Shown: positions 27,879 to 39,800 of the stretch, one piece after another
Position numbering within the stretch: the stretch's first letter is position 1
Layout: every line of letters begins with the position of its first letter
Source: an uncultured Ignavibacteriota bacterium
Lineage (GTDB): Bacteria > Bacteroidota > Ignavibacteria > UBA10030 > UBA8401
Assembly: GCA_903861125.1 (NCBI GenBank)
Contig: CAIOTF010000023.1
Coordinates: 372,001-436,000, forward strand
Direction of reading: 5' to 3'
Length of the DNA stretch: 64,000 bases
The notes under the pieces: model-generated
Database searches by the model: none
Seen by the model: only the letters and a program-made list of their open reading frames with translations
What the model was told of the DNA's origin: nothing
Position numbers and translations under genes: made by a program

Positions 27879-28445
27879 TCATTTTTTTTGAAGCATGCCC
27901 GATGTGCGTGCATACTCGAATATTCCTCCACCGCGAAGGATGTGTTCAATATCGCCGAGCGGATTGAGTTGATACTCTTTCTTTTGAGTAATGTTTTTCA
28001 AGATACATTTTGTCGTATCCAGTTCAAGTTGGTCGCCAGTGCGGATCTCCTTCGACAATTGGTACGCCGTTTCAAACGGCGCGATGAATGCACCATCGAT
28101 CGAGTTGCGGTAGAAAATCCGTGCATATCCTTCGGCGATCACCGCTTCTATGCCCGCAACCTGCAGCGCAAAGGGAGCGTGCTCACGCGAAGAACCGCAA
28201 CCGAAATTCTTTCCGCCGATTACTATGGTATATCCGCTCTTCCAGTTTCCTTCGTTGATAAAGGGAATATTCCCCTGCGGAAGACCGGAACGCTCTATCG
28301 GCACTCCGGAAAAAGCGTATCGCCCATAGTTCTTCTTTTCTTCGGGATCGTCCAGTTTATACACCAGATGTGCCGCCGGAATGATCTGATCTGTATCAAT
28401 ATCGTTGCCGAGTACAAATGCTTTGCCGCTGATAAATGGTTTCAT
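27879..28445 (-). CDS. leuD: 3-isopropylmalate dehydratase small subunit
   Basis: 188 residues, swivelling-domain subunit. Motifs: GNDIDTDQIIPAAHL (residues 13-27) and GGKNFGCGSSREHAPFAL with the substrate-recognition loop, then the NSIDGAFIAPFET region. With LeuC it isomerises 2-isopropylmalate; it can also serve the citramalate to methylmalate step fed by CimA. AGGAA precedes the ATG by 4 bp. It follows leuC after 13 bp. Confidence 0.94.
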   Translation of the reverse strand: MKPFISGKAFVLGNDIDTDQIIPAAHLVYKLDDPEEKKNYGRYAFSGVPIERSGLPQGNIPFINEGNWKSGYTIVIGGKNFGCGSSREHAPFALQVAGIEAVIAEGYARIFYRNSIDGAFIAPFETAYQLSKEIRTGDQLELDTTKCILKNITQKKEYQLNPLGDIEHILRGGGIFEYARTSGMLQKK

Positions 28446-28458
28446 GTGTTCCTGTTTC

Positions 28459-29757
28459 TTAATTGAAAAATTCGCGTGGATTCGTGATTACACCTTTCAC
28501 TGCCGATGCCGCAACGGTGTACGGCGAAGCAAGATATACTTGTGAGTCCTTCGATCCCATTCTTCCCGGAAAATTTCTATTCGTGGTTGAGATGCACACT
28601 TCCGCACCGTTTAAACGCCCGAACGTATCGGACGGTCCGCCAAGACAGGCGGCGCACGACGAATCACCGATCCGGCAGCCGGCTTCCTCGAAGATCTGCA
28701 TGACGGTCTTATCTTTCACTTTCGTTTTCCGGATTTCTGATGCAACATCCATGGTTGCCGGAACAATAAAGGTATCGATCTTCACCTTTTCGCCGTACAT
28801 GATCTCTGCGGCTGCGATGAAGTCGGAAATTTTACCGCCGGTGCAGCTGCCGATGTATGCGCGGTTAAGCTTGGTCCCCGCAACTTCGCTCACCGCTGCT
28901 TTGTTGTCCGGTGAATGCGGTTTTGCGACCGTTGGTTCTATTTCGTTTACGTTGAACCGGTGAACGGAATGATATTTTGCATCGTCGTCGTTATAGAAAC
29001 ATTCGAACTGTTTGTTCGTGCGGGCGCGAACGTAGTCGGTGGTTGTTTTGTCCGGTGCACAAATTCCGTTCTTTCCCCCGGCTTCGATCACCATATTACA
29101 CAGTGTCATCCGGTCTTCCATGGTCATGGAGTCTATGGTTGAACCGCAGAAATCCATGGCGCGGTATGTTGCGCCATCTACGCCAATCTTTCCGATCACT
29201 GCTAAAATAAGGTCCTTTGCCATCAGATATTTCGGCATGGCCCCTTCAAACACGAATTTCATTGTTTCCGGCACTTTTACCCATAATTTTCCCGTACCAA
29301 GAACAAAGGCGGCGTCCGTGTTGCCTATTCCTGTTGCAAACTCTCCGAACGCTCCGGCCGTGCATGTGTGCGAGTCGGTTCCAAACAAGACCTCGCCCGG
29401 ACGCGTGAATCCTTCTTCGGGCATTGCAACGTGACATACCCCTTTATACCGAGGTGTGCCGACATCGTAATAGTATGGAAGGTCCTGTTCTTTTGCGAAG
29501 TCGCGCAATATTTGGATGTTGCGGTTTGCGTGCATATCCTTGGTAAAGATATAATGATCGGGAATGACGACCAGTTTTTCCTTATCCCAAACTTTTGCGT
29601 CGCTGCCAAACTCCCGTTTAAAGATGCCGAATGTTCCCGGGCCGCACACATCGTGCGTCATAAGCACATCAACATCAATCCAAACATTGTCTCCGGGCTG
29701 AACGGCATTTCTTCCGGAATGTTTTGCAAGAATTTTTTCGGTGATCGTCATCGGCAT
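28459..29757 (-). CDS. leuC: 3-isopropylmalate dehydratase large subunit
   Basis: 432 residues, the shorter archaeal/HacA-like type rather than the 466-residue E. coli type. Iron-sulfur ligands are in GSCTGGKISDF and SSCAACLGGPSDTFG; the substrate and cluster loop FGTDSHTCTAGAFGEFATGIG is present. It is the aconitase-like catalytic subunit paired with LeuD. The start MPMTITEKILAKHSGRNAV is normal; an ATG two codons in is possible. Confidence 0.95.
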   Translation of the reverse strand: MPMTITEKILAKHSGRNAVQPGDNVWIDVDVLMTHDVCGPGTFGIFKREFGSDAKVWDKEKLVVIPDHYIFTKDMHANRNIQILRDFAKEQDLPYYYDVGTPRYKGVCHVAMPEEGFTRPGEVLFGTDSHTCTAGAFGEFATGIGNTDAAFVLGTGKLWVKVPETMKFVFEGAMPKYLMAKDLILAVIGKIGVDGATYRAMDFCGSTIDSMTMEDRMTLCNMVIEAGGKNGICAPDKTTTDYVRARTNKQFECFYNDDDAKYHSVHRFNVNEIEPTVAKPHSPDNKAAVSEVAGTKLNRAYIGSCTGGKISDFIAAAEIMYGEKVKIDTFIVPATMDVASEIRKTKVKDKTVMQIFEEAGCRIGDSSCAACLGGPSDTFGRLNGAEVCISTTNRNFPGRMGSKDSQVYLASPYTVAASAVKGVITNPREFFN

Positions 29758-29813
29758 AAAATCTTCTTTCCTATCTTTGAACTGTCTTTTTGGTTCTTGA
29801 TTGATAATTATTT

Positions 29814-31361
29814 TTACACGCCGACGTTTTCGTTTGTTGATTGCTCTTTCCGAAACCGCGCTGAAATCGCGTGATTGATCGCGTTGACATATGCCTTTAC
29901 ACTTCCGGTAATAACGTCGGTGCTGGCGGACCGGCCGTTGAACACGTACCCGTCGATCGCTATCTTTACAAAGACTTCACCGATTGCATCTTGTCCCCAC
30001 GAAACCGATTTAATAGAATAGTCAAGCAGATCGGTTTTAATGTTCGTGATCCTTCCGATGGCACGATAAGCGGCATCAACCGGACCGTCGCCGGTGGAAG
30101 AATCCTGCAGAAATTGATCTCCCTTTTTCAATCCGACTGTTGCCGTTGGAACGATATTGATTCCGCTGGTCACCTGCAGTGTTTCTATCTTATACGTTTC
30201 TTCAAGCGATGATATTTCATCCTGCAGTATTGCAACAAGATCGTCGTCGAACACCTGTTTCTTCTCGTCGGCGAGTTTTGAGAAAAGCACGTACGCTTTT
30301 TCCAATTCTTCCGTGGTCAGTTTATATCCGAGCTCTTCGTACCGTTGTTTCAACGCATGACGGCCCGAATGTTTCCCCAATACCAGAGTGCTGTGTTTAA
30401 TGCCGACACTGGCGGGAGTCATGATCTCATACGTCAGCGGATTTTTCAGCATTCCGTCCTGGTGAATTCCGGCTTCATGCGCGAATGCATTTTCGCCGAC
30501 GATCGCTTTGTTGCGCTGAATATGCATTCCGGTCAGCGACACAAGCATTTTGCTCGACTTGTAGATCTCTTCGGTGTTGATGTTGGTGGAAACTTTCAAA
30601 GCTTCGGCGCGGGTGCGGATCGCCATAGCAATCTCTTCCAGCGACGCATTGCCTGCACGTTCGCCAATGCCGTTGATGGTGCATTCAATTTGCCGCGCAC
30701 CGTTTATCACTCCGGACAATGAGTTCGCAACAGCAAGTCCCAGGTCATCGTGACAATGAACGCTGAGGATCGCTTTGCCAATATTCGGCACACGTTCCAT
30801 CAGCAAACGAATGATCGCTCCATATTCATGCGGCACGGCATAACCAACGGTATCGGGAATGTTGATGACGGTCGCACCTTCCGCGATTGCCGCTTCCACT
30901 ATTTGGCAAAGAAAACCTATGTCGCTGCGCGATGCGTCTTCGCAGGAAAATTCAACATCGTTACAATACGATTTGGCGCGCCGAACAGCTTTGACGGCAT
31001 TCTCCAATACTTCGTCCCGTGTCTTTTTAAGTTTATATTTCAAATGAATATCCGACGTTGCAATAAAGGTGTGTATGCGCGGCTTCTCGGCATACTTCAG
31101 CGCTTCCCACGCCTTGTCAATATCGTTATCGTTCGCGCGGCAAAGTCCGGCAATCGAAACGGTCCGGATCTGTTTCGCAATCTCTTTTACCGACTCAAAA
31201 TCCCCTTCGCTTGCAATCGGGAAACCTGCTTCGATCACGTCCACCTGTAATCGTTCCAGCTGACGCGCCATCCTGATTTTTTCCACAAAATTCATGCTTG
31301 CGCCGGGAGATTGCTCGCCGTCGCGCAGTGTTGTATCAAATATATAGACTCGATCATTCAT
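29814..31361 (-). CDS. leuA: 2-isopropylmalate synthase
   Basis: 515 residues: TIM-barrel (DTTLRDGEQSPGASM near residue 9, metal His pair in VHCHDDLGLAVANSL) plus the C-terminal LeuA regulatory domain (about 395-515), which binds leucine for feedback inhibition. It condenses acetyl-CoA with 2-ketoisovalerate, the first committed step to leucine. CCGGAGAA lies 4-5 bp before the ATG. A 120-bp gap separates it from the DAHP synthase gene, so a separate promoter is possible, though none is obvious. Confidence 0.95.
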   Translation of the reverse strand: MNDRVYIFDTTLRDGEQSPGASMNFVEKIRMARQLERLQVDVIEAGFPIASEGDFESVKEIAKQIRTVSIAGLCRANDNDIDKAWEALKYAEKPRIHTFIATSDIHLKYKLKKTRDEVLENAVKAVRRAKSYCNDVEFSCEDASRSDIGFLCQIVEAAIAEGATVINIPDTVGYAVPHEYGAIIRLLMERVPNIGKAILSVHCHDDLGLAVANSLSGVINGARQIECTINGIGERAGNASLEEIAMAIRTRAEALKVSTNINTEEIYKSSKMLVSLTGMHIQRNKAIVGENAFAHEAGIHQDGMLKNPLTYEIMTPASVGIKHSTLVLGKHSGRHALKQRYEELGYKLTTEELEKAYVLFSKLADEKKQVFDDDLVAILQDEISSLEETYKIETLQVTSGINIVPTATVGLKKGDQFLQDSSTGDGPVDAAYRAIGRITNIKTDLLDYSIKSVSWGQDAIGEVFVKIAIDGYVFNGRSASTDVITGSVKAYVNAINHAISARFRKEQSTNENVGV

Positions 31362-31481
31362 AAGATTCTCCGGTTAAATTCCAAATGTCACAATTCAAAT
31401 TATTTCAAAATCCCCAACCATCAACCTTGCACATTCACTTCTCCGATATTTTATTATTCTGTATTGCTGTTTCAAATATCT

Positions 31482-32495
31482 CTATAGGTGTCTGTTCTCT
31501 AGCGGTAGATATCTGCGTATTTCATCCATCAGTTTCGAAAATTGTTCCGGCATAAGTGATTGTGCCCCATCTGAAAATGCCTTTTCCGGATTCGGATGCA
31601 TTTCGATGATAATCCCGTCTGCGCCGGCGGGAACAGCCGCTTTCGCCATCGGTGTGATCAGGCTCCGAATTCCCGTACCGTGACTCGGATCGACGATGAC
31701 CGGAAGATGCGACATTTCTTTCAGTGCCGGCACTGCTGCCAGATCGAATGTGTTGCGGGTATAATCTTCAAATGTTCGTATACCGCGTTCGCATAACACA
31801 ACGTCATAATTTCCCTGCGACATGATGTATTCGGCAGACATCAATAGTTCTTTATATGTGCTCGACATTCCGCGTTTTAAAAGGATGGGACGCTTCGATT
31901 TGCCGACTTCTTTTAACAAAGCGAAGTTCTGCATATTGCGTGCGCCAATCTGCAGCATATCGGAATATCGCGCCACAAGATCAACATCGCCCGGAGAGAT
32001 CACTTCGGTTGCAAACGGCAGGCCGGTTTTTTCTCGTGCTTCCGCCAGCAGTTTCAATCCTTCCTCTTCTAATCCCTGAAAGGAATACGGTGACGTTCTT
32101 GGTTTGAAAGCACCTCCGCGTAGCATCTGCGCCCCTGCTTTCTTCACCAGTTCTGCGCTGAGGATGATCTGCTCTCTTGATTCCACGGAACAAGGTCCTG
32201 CTATCACTACAAATTGTGAATTTCCAAATTCCACGCTCCCTACTTTTACCACGCTGCGCGGTTTTGTTTCTTTGCTGGCAAGTTTAAACGGTTTGAGAAT
32301 TGGAAGAACATTTTCAACGTAGTCCAGTGATTCCAGCTGCTGCAGCTGAGCTTTACCCCGTTCGTCACCGACACACGCAATAACAGTGCGTTCGTCGCCG
32401 ACGATAGGGTGTGGTTTGAAACCATATTCGATCACTCGATCGATGACGTGATTGTATTCTTCTTTTTTTGTTCCGGGTTTTAATACGATAATCAT
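31482..32495 (-). CDS. aroF: 3-deoxy-7-phosphoheptulonate synthase (class I beta, AroF type)
   Basis: 337 residues. An N-terminal ferredoxin-like domain (about 1-70, [20 protein letters not shown]) precedes the DAHP barrel with [35 protein letters not shown], and [10 protein letters not shown]. This is the Thermotoga/Bacteroidota type in which the N-terminal domain senses Tyr or Phe. It makes the first intermediate of the aromatic pathway. It is the only aromatic gene in the cluster and starts 9 bp after the cimA stop. Confidence 0.94.
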   Translation of the reverse strand: MIIVLKPGTKKEEYNHVIDRVIEYGFKPHPIVGDERTVIACVGDERGKAQLQQLESLDYVENVLPILKPFKLASKETKPRSVVKVGSVEFGNSQFVVIAGPCSVESREQIILSAELVKKAGAQMLRGGAFKPRTSPYSFQGLEEEGLKLLAEAREKTGLPFATEVISPGDVDLVARYSDMLQIGARNMQNFALLKEVGKSKRPILLKRGMSSTYKELLMSAEYIMSQGNYDVVLCERGIRTFEDYTRNTFDLAAVPALKEMSHLPVIVDPSHGTGIRSLITPMAKAAVPAGADGIIIEMHPNPEKAFSDGAQSLMPEQFSKLMDEIRRYLPLENRHL

Positions 32496-32504
32496 TTGCG
32501 TCCT

Positions 32505-34085
32505 TTATGTTTTCTTCTTTAATAAGTGATAAGTGATTGAATCGACAAGTGCCTTCCAACTTGCGTCAACAACATCCGATGAAACGCCGACTGTATTCCA
32601 CGACGATGTGCCGTTCTTCGTTTCGATTAGTACGCGAACCTTTGCCGCGGTTGCATTCTGTGAATCCAGTACGCGCACTTTGTAATCTGTTAATTGAATT
32701 TCCTTCAGTTCCGGATAGAACCGTTCAAGCGCTTTTCGCAGCGCTTTGTCCATTGCGTTCACCGGACCGTTCCCTTCGGCGGCGGTCATTTCGGTTTCTT
32801 CGCCGACACGGATCTTGATCATCGCTTCGCTTCGAGCATCAACATCGTTTGAATCTTTGTGGATGCTGATCTTGAATCTTTCCAACTCGAACAATTTTTG
32901 GATCTCTCCGGTGTGTTTCTTTACCAGCAATTCGAACGACGCCTCGGCATCCTCAAAATAATATCCGTAATGTTCCATCTCTTTCAGTTCTTCAACAATC
33001 CTCTGGGCTGCGGGGGATTTATCGTCGATCTTTAAGCCAAGCTCTTCCGCTTTATATAGAACGTTGCTCTTTCCGGACAGATCGGACATTAATACACGCC
33101 GCACATTCCCGACAACCTCCGGTTCAACATGTTCATACGTCTTCGGTGTTTTCATCACCGCGCTGACATGTACCCCCCCTTTGTGGGCAAACGCACTCTC
33201 GCCGACGAACGCCATATTTTTTTTATGCTTCAGATTCGCCAGTTCGCTTACGTAGCGGGAAACATCCGTGATTTTTTTCAACTGTTCTTTTCCAACGGTT
33301 TCACATCCCATCTTAATTTCAAGGTTGGGGATAATGGAACAAAGATTGGCGTTTCCGCAGCGCTCGCCATAGCCGTTGATCGTTCCCTGTACGTGTGTTG
33401 CTCCGCTCTGAATCGCGGCAAGCGCATTTGCAACACCGACTTCCGAATCGTTGTGAGTGTGAATTCCCAGTTGAACGGTGATCGCACCTTTCAGTTCATC
33501 AACAATGCCGGATACTTCCCACGGCATCGTGCCGCCGTTCGTATCGCACAAAACAATCACATCGGCGCCGGACTGCTGCGCCGCCTGCAATGTTTTGATC
33601 GCGTAAGCCTTGTCGGACTTGTATCCGTCAAAGAAATGCTCTGCATCATACACAACTTCTTTGCCGTTCTTTTTCAAGTACGCCACCGAGTCGGAAATGA
33701 TCTCGAGATTCTCTGCCTCCGAGATCTGCAGCGCTTCTTTCACATGAAGTATCCATGTTTTGCCGAAGATCGTCACAACCGGTGTTTGCGCATCGAGCAG
33801 CGCCTTAATGTTTGCATCATCTTCAACTCTGTTCTTTGCGCGGCGCGTACTTCCGAACGCGGCAATCTTTGCATGAACAAAATGAATACTGCGCGCCTTT
33901 TCAAAGAATTCCATATCCTTCGGATTGGAGCCGGGCCATCCCCCTTCGATGTAGTCGATGCCGAATGCATCAAGACGCTTTGCGATCTTGATCTTGTCCT
34001 CAGCCGAGAAAGAAACTTCTTCCCCTTGGGTTCCATCCCGCAGCGTTGTATCGTATGTAAATATTTTTTTCATTGTCGTATGCAT
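32505..34085 (-). CDS. cimA: (R)-citramalate synthase
   Basis: 526 residues, of the CimA branch of the LeuA family: [17 protein letters not shown] (residues 10-26), [12 protein letters not shown] (a CimA hallmark absent from LeuA), [16 protein letters not shown] metal motif and the C-terminal regulatory domain (about 390-526). It condenses pyruvate and acetyl-CoA to citramalate, giving 2-ketobutyrate for isoleucine without threonine deaminase; no ilvA is in the window, in agreement. Two starts are possible, ATG 34085 or ATG 34073; neither has a clear ribosome binding site. Confidence 0.92.
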   Translation of the reverse strand: MHTTMKKIFTYDTTLRDGTQGEEVSFSAEDKIKIAKRLDAFGIDYIEGGWPGSNPKDMEFFEKARSIHFVHAKIAAFGSTRRAKNRVEDDANIKALLDAQTPVVTIFGKTWILHVKEALQISEAENLEIISDSVAYLKKNGKEVVYDAEHFFDGYKSDKAYAIKTLQAAQQSGADVIVLCDTNGGTMPWEVSGIVDELKGAITVQLGIHTHNDSEVGVANALAAIQSGATHVQGTINGYGERCGNANLCSIIPNLEIKMGCETVGKEQLKKITDVSRYVSELANLKHKKNMAFVGESAFAHKGGVHVSAVMKTPKTYEHVEPEVVGNVRRVLMSDLSGKSNVLYKAEELGLKIDDKSPAAQRIVEELKEMEHYGYYFEDAEASFELLVKKHTGEIQKLFELERFKISIHKDSNDVDARSEAMIKIRVGEETEMTAAEGNGPVNAMDKALRKALERFYPELKEIQLTDYKVRVLDSQNATAAKVRVLIETKNGTSSWNTVGVSSDVVDASWKALVDSITYHLLKKKT

Positions 34086-34149
34086 GAATGATGTCGCGGC
34101 AGATTATAAAATAATTTCTCCGCCGTCTTTCCTCTTTTGCGGTGAACGG

Positions 34150-35205
34150 TTATTTCTTCCAATTTTCCGGCCGCAATCCCCGTACCGCTTCGCCAGCTTT
34201 CCACATTTCGGAATTTTTCCATTCGTCCAGCTCTTTTTGCAAAATAGAACGGTAATCCGGCGAACTTGTTGAATCGAGAACCCGTTTTGTTTCTACGCCG
34301 TATTGAACATCGCGGTACAGCAATTCGAACAACGGACGGTTTGCCGTTTCAAATTTTTTCGCCCAATCAAGAGCTCCGCGCTGAGCGGTGACCGAGCACG
34401 CCGCAAACATCCAGTCCATTCCGTATTTTCCTACGAGAGGATACAGGCTTTGTGTGGCTTCTTCCACTGTTTCGTTGAATGCTTCGCTGGGAGAATGACC
34501 CATTTGACGCAAAACGTCATATTGCGCCTTCATCAATCCGGCAATTGCGCCCATCAACACGCCGCGTTCGCCGGTAAGATCGGAAAGAACTTCTTTTTCA
34601 AATGTTGTTGGGAATAAATATCCTGAACCTATCGCGATACCGCATGCTATCGCACGCTCACGCGCTTTACCGGTTGCATCCTGAAATACCGCAAAGCTGG
34701 CGTTAATTCCGCTTCCGGCCAGGAAATTACTCCGCACCGTACGTCCGCTTCCTTTCGGCGCAACCAGAACCACATCAACATCCGCAGGCGGAATAACATT
34801 TGTTTGATCTTTGAAAACGATGGAGAAGCCATGCGAAAAATATAATGCCTGTCCTTTTTTCAAATTCTTTTTTACAACTTCCCACTGCTGCTTTTGCCCG
34901 GAGTCGGAAAGAAGGTATTGAACGATCGTCCCTTTTTGGATCGCTTCTTCAATATTTGAGAACAGGTTTTTTCCTTCCACCCAGCCGTCGCGAATCGCGT
35001 CACTCCATCCCTGTCCCCCTTTGCGCTGGCCGACAATAACATTAATGCCATTGTCGCGCATGTTGAGCGATTGTCCGTATCCTTGCGGACCGTAACCGAT
35101 AATTGCAACAACTTCGTTCTTTAAGAATTCCTTTGCTTTCTCAAGCGGATATTCCTCGCGGGTAACAACTTCTTCAACTGTTCCGCCAAAATTGATCTGT
35201 GCCAT
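34150..35205 (-). CDS. ilvC: Ketol-acid reductoisomerase
   Basis: 351 residues, class I. NADPH fold GYGPQGYGQSLNMRDNG (residues 38-54), VLVAPKGSGRTVRSNFLAGSG, and the knotted C-terminal domain with the acidic metal ligands in DLTGERGVLMGAIAGLM and FNETVEEATQSLYPL. It converts acetolactate or acetohydroxybutyrate to the dihydroxy acids for valine, leucine and isoleucine. AGGAGAG lies 5 bp before the ATG. A 232-bp gap to gltD suggests a second transcription unit begins here. The next enzyme, IlvD, is not encoded in the window. Confidence 0.95.
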   Translation of the reverse strand: MAQINFGGTVEEVVTREEYPLEKAKEFLKNEVVAIIGYGPQGYGQSLNMRDNGINVIVGQRKGGQGWSDAIRDGWVEGKNLFSNIEEAIQKGTIVQYLLSDSGQKQQWEVVKKNLKKGQALYFSHGFSIVFKDQTNVIPPADVDVVLVAPKGSGRTVRSNFLAGSGINASFAVFQDATGKARERAIACGIAIGSGYLFPTTFEKEVLSDLTGERGVLMGAIAGLMKAQYDVLRQMGHSPSEAFNETVEEATQSLYPLVGKYGMDWMFAACSVTAQRGALDWAKKFETANRPLFELLYRDVQYGVETKRVLDSTSSPDYRSILQKELDEWKNSEMWKAGEAVRGLRPENWKK

Positions 35206-35348
35206 GTGTCTCTCCTGAATTTTCCGGCGCCGGGAAAAAAAAGATTTTTTCTTTCGTTTCTCCGCACCCTTACTGTGAAAAGTATTATTTACTTACGTTC
35301 CGCTCTGCGTGTCGTTGACAAACTAAATAAGTCGGTCATGGTGAGCAA

Positions 35349-35371
35349 GTCCCGATGCTGTTTATCGGGAC
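35349..35371. repeat. Palindromic hairpin between gltD and ilvC
   Basis: gtcccgat (35349-35356) and atcgggac (35364-35371) pair perfectly around a 7-nt loop. No T-tract follows on either strand, so it is not a classical terminator. Stems of this kind occur as dispersed intergenic repeats in related genomes; only one copy was found here. The rest of the 35206-35437 gap holds a palindrome ccggcgccgg (35224-35233) just ahead of the ilvC ribosome binding site and no open frame of note. Confidence 0.5.
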
Positions 35372-35437
35372 GCGTCGAACCATTTTATGAAAAACACTGT
35401 ATCGCGTAACATCGGTTGTGTATTAATTTTACAATTG

Positions 35438-36859
35438 TTACGGAAGCGTTGTTGCTCCCATCAAATATTTATCCACGCTGCGCGCCGCTTTGCGTCCTTC
35501 GCTGATCGCCCATACAACAAGCGATTGACCGCGGCGCATGTCTCCGGCTGAAAATATTCCCGGTACCGAACTCATATACTCTTTGTCGGTGGAAACGTTG
35601 CTGCGTACATCAAGAGCAACGCCAAGCTCATCAAGCAGGCCGCTCTTTGTCGGACCATTGAATCCCATCGCCAGTAAAACCAGATCAGCTTCAAGGGTGA
35701 ACTCTGTTCCGGTGACGGGTGCAAAATTCGGCGGCGGACCTACGCGGATCGCGTGAAGTTTTGAAACATTTCCGTTTGCATCACCTTCAAATTTTGTCGT
35801 TGCAAGTGCCCAGTCCCGCGTTCCCCCTTCTTCGTGTGAACTTTCAGTTCGCAATTGCAGCGGCCATTGCGGCCACGGCGTTGAGGCGGCGCGTTCAAGC
35901 GGCGGCTTGGGCATAATTTCAAACTGATGTACTGATTTTGCTTTTTGCCGCAAACTTGTTCCAAGACAGTCCGCGCCTGTATCGCCGCCGCCGATAATGA
36001 TCACGCGTTTCCCCGTAGCGAGAATATCTTTTGCGGGATCTGATGTATCACCGGCGTTGCGGCGATTTTGCTGCGGAAGAAATTCCAAGGCAAAATGGAT
36101 CCCCTTCAATTCTCGTCCCGGTACTTTTAGGTCGCGCGGAGATTCCGATCCGCCGCACAACAGGATCGCATCATAGGACCGCCTCAATTCTTCGGCGGAA
36201 ATATTCACGCCAACATTTGTCTTCGTTGTAAAAACAATTCCTTCCGCCTGCAATTGTTCTACGCGGCGATCAAGCAGATGTTTTTCAAATTTAAAGTCGG
36301 GAATTCCGTACCGAAGCAATCCGCCAACGCGGTCATTCTTTTCGTACACTGTTACGCGGTGTCCTGCGCGATTCAATTGCTGCGCCGCGGCCAAACCGGA
36401 TGGACCCGATCCAATCACGGCTACTGTTTTACCGGTTCGTTTTGCCGGCGGTTCAGGCTTTATCCAGCCGTGTTTGAATGCATACTCTATGATTGTCCTT
36501 TCAATCACCTTGATCGTCACGGGCGGTTCATTGATACCCAACACGCATGATGCTTCGCACGGCGCGGGACAGACGTTACCGGTAAATTCGGGAAAATTAT
36601 TTGTTGAGTGCAAAATTCGTATCGCTTCTTCCCAGCGATTTTTATAGACGAGATCATTCCAATGCGGGATGACGTTGTTTACGGGACAACCCGATTGACA
36701 GAACGGTATTCCGCAATCCATGCAGCGGGCACCCTGCGTTTGCACTTTTTCTTCTGCAAAAGCATTGTACACATCGCGCCAATCCTCCAGGCGTTCTAAC
36801 GCGGGTCTGCGCTGCGGAACTTCGCGCCGATATTCCATGAATCCGGTTGGCTTACCCAT
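35438..36859 (-). CDS. gltD: Glutamate synthase (NADPH) small subunit
   Basis: 473 residues. N-terminal Cys-rich segment for [4Fe-4S] clusters ([16 protein letters not shown], about 42-57), then FAD-binding ([21 protein letters not shown]) and NADPH-binding ([13 protein letters not shown]) folds, closing with the [21 protein letters not shown] motif. It passes electrons from NADPH to the large subunit, which makes two glutamates from glutamine and 2-oxoglutarate. Its start overlaps the end of gltB by 8 bp. Confidence 0.95.
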   Translation of the reverse strand: MGKPTGFMEYRREVPQRRPALERLEDWRDVYNAFAEEKVQTQGARCMDCGIPFCQSGCPVNNVIPHWNDLVYKNRWEEAIRILHSTNNFPEFTGNVCPAPCEASCVLGINEPPVTIKVIERTIIEYAFKHGWIKPEPPAKRTGKTVAVIGSGPSGLAAAQQLNRAGHRVTVYEKNDRVGGLLRYGIPDFKFEKHLLDRRVEQLQAEGIVFTTKTNVGVNISAEELRRSYDAILLCGGSESPRDLKVPGRELKGIHFALEFLPQQNRRNAGDTSDPAKDILATGKRVIIIGGGDTGADCLGTSLRQKAKSVHQFEIMPKPPLERAASTPWPQWPLQLRTESSHEEGGTRDWALATTKFEGDANGNVSKLHAIRVGPPPNFAPVTGTEFTLEADLVLLAMGFNGPTKSGLLDELGVALDVRSNVSTDKEYMSSVPGIFSAGDMRRGQSLVVWAISEGRKAARSVDKYLMGATTLP

Positions 36860-39800
36860 TTACCGCCTCCTTGTCCGAACCATTCTTTTTCAGGGTGACC
36901 GTCTCCTCGAGTGCTTTTTGTTTTGCATTTAAGACACGCTTATAGTCATGCGGAAATACTTTCACAAACTTCGTCTTGAATGTTTCCCATTCATTAAGGA
37001 TCCTCTGTCCGCGCCGGCTTCCGGTCAGATCAACATGTCTCTTGACGAGATTTTGCACGAGACGTTCGTCGTCATTGTTAAGAGCGTCAAGATCAACGAT
37101 GGATTTATTGCACATTTTTGATGCAAATTCTCCATCCTCATCCAATACAAACGCATACCCGCCGGACATTCCTGCTGCGAAATTCTTTCCAGTCTTTCCA
37201 AGCACCACAACGATGCCGTTCGTCATATATTCGCATCCGTTTGCACCGACAGATTCAACCACAACGGTCGCGCCGGAATTCCGGACAGCAAAACGCTCGC
37301 CGGCTTTTCCGCCAAAGTACGCTTCGCCGCTCGTCGCGCCGTATAACACAACGTTGCCGACAATCGAATTATCTTCGGGAACAAAGCTGGAATTTTTCGG
37401 AGGGAATATAATGATTTTTCCTCCGGACAGCCCTTTGCCGACATAATCGTTTGCATCTCCTTCAAGTTTCAGCGTTACACCCTTGGAAAGAAATGCTCCG
37501 AAACTTTGTCCTGCCGAACCGGTAAAGTTGATTGTGATCGTGCTTTCCGGCAGTCCTTCTGCGCCGTAATATTTTGCAATGCGCCCGCTGAGCAAAGCTC
37601 CGACTGTTCGGTGAACATTTCTGATCGGCAGCGATAATTCAACCGGTTTCTTTTCTTCAAGTGCAACTTTTGTCTGCTCAAGCAGCTGATAGTCGAGTGC
37701 TTCGTTAATACCGTGGTCCTGCGGAATCATACAGCGTCGTCCGATTCTTAACGGCACCGTCGGCTGATGAAGAATGGAAGAGAGATCAACCCCCTTTGCT
37801 TTCCAGTGATCAATATCCTTTCTCTGTTGCAGCATGTCAACACGTCCGATCATTTCGTCCAGCGTGCGGAATCCAAGTTTTGCCATAATCTCACGGACTT
37901 CATCGGCGATATAAAAGAAAAAATTAATAACATGTTCCGGAGTGCCGGTGAATTTTTTTCTCAGCTCCGGGTCCTGCGTTGCAATTCCAACGGGACATGT
38001 GTTGAGATGACACTTCCGCATCATGATGCACCCCATTGCAATGAGAGGCGTTGTTGAGAAACCGAATTCTTCGGCGCCAAGCAGCGCGGCAATGACAACA
38101 TCGCGCCCTGTTTGCAGTTTTCCGTCCGTCTGCAGGCGAACGCGGCTGCGAAGATCGTTCATCACCAATACCTGCTGTGTCTCGGCAAGACCAAGTTCCC
38201 ATGGAACCCCGGCGTGTTTGATAGATGTCAGCGGTGACGCACCTGTTCCGCCATTGTCTCCGCTGATCAGGATCATATCGGCGTGTGCTTTGGCAACACC
38301 GGCCGCCACAGTTCCAACGCCGACTTCGGAAACCAGTTTCACCGAAATTCTTGCGATCGGATTCACATTCTTCAGATCATAGATCAATTGCGCAAGGTCT
38401 TCTATAGAATAGATGTCGTGATGCGGCGGCGGCGAAATAAGTCCGACACCGGCAATTGAATGTCTCGTCTTTGCAATCACTTCGTCAACTTTGAAACCGG
38501 GAAGCTGACCTCCCTCGCCCGGCTTCGCTCCTTGTGCTATTTTTATCTGTATCTCATCCGCATTCACAAGATAATTAGCCGTTACCCCAAATCGTCCGGA
38601 GGCAACCTGCTTAATCGCACTTCTCCGCAGATCACCGTTGGCATCGGAACGAAAACGCGCTTCATCTTCTCCCCCTTCACCCGTGTTCGATTTTCCGCCG
38701 ATGCGGTTCATGGCAATAGCTATCGTTTCGTGTGCTTCTTTGCTGATCGATCCGAACGACATTGCTCCCGTAACAAACCGCTTTACAATCTGCTTTGCCG
38801 GTTCAACATCTTCTATGTGAACACTTCTCGTTCCTTCTTTAAACTCCATTAATCCGCGAAGCGTGAAAAATTCTTTGTTCTGATCGTTGAGAACGCTTGT
38901 AAACTCCTTGAATGTCTTGAAATCCCTTTTGCGAACGGATTGCTGAAGTTTCGTTACCGTTGTTGGATTGATGAGATGACGTTCGCCGCTGGTGCGGAAG
39001 TGATAATTTCCGCCGAGATCAAGCTCGGTGTTTGCCTGCGAAAATGGCTGAAATGCAAATTCATGTTTCCTTCTCGCCTCTTCCACCAGCACATCCAGCC
39101 CTATCCCTTCAATGCGCGATGATGTGCCGTGAAAATATTTTTCCACCACTTTTTTATTCAATCCGATGATCTCAAAGATCTGCGCCCCTCGATAACTTTG
39201 CAGCGTCGAAATTCCCATTTTGGAAAAGACCTTTAACAATCCTTTCCCAACTGCTTTTTTGTAGTTTTTCAGCGCATATTCTGCTGTTACGTCTTTTGAT
39301 AATCTTCCTTTGTTGGCAAGATCCTCGATCGTTTCTATGGCAAGATACGGATTGACGGCGCTTGCTCCGTAGCCGATCAATAAACAATAATGCATTATTT
39401 CGCGCGGCTCTCCGGATTCAACGACAAGAGCAACCTGTGTGCGAGTTTTTTCTCTTACCAAATGATTGTGTACGGCCGTCATTGCCAGTAAACTCGGGAT
39501 CGGCGCATATTCTTCATCTGATCCGCGGTCGGAAAGAATGATGATGGAATATCCTGACTCGATTGCCAGCGAAGCGCGGCGGCAAAGTCCGTCGAGCGCC
39601 CGCTCCAGTTCCAGTTCGCCGCCGTTCACACGGAACAGCATCGGCAGTGTTGTTGTCAGAAAATCTCCCTGCGAAACACGTCGCAGTTTTTCCAATTCAA
39701 CATTTGTCAGTATCGGATGCTGCAGTTTCAGTGTATGACAATGCATCGGTGTTTCTTCCAGAATATTTCTTTCGGTGCCGATGTAGCTTGTCAGCGACAT

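Noticed and set aside
31362-31481. Leader peptide before leuA
   Set aside because: The only short frame (MCKVDGWGF) has no run of leucine codons and no alternative hairpins follow.
33129-34091. 320-codon plus-strand frame
   Set aside because: It lies opposite cimA and mirrors its codon pattern. No start signal or domain was found.
35206-35437. Leader peptide before ilvC
   Set aside because: Short minus-strand frames (for example MTDLFSLSTTRRAERK) have no branched-chain run; no terminator with a T-tract was seen.
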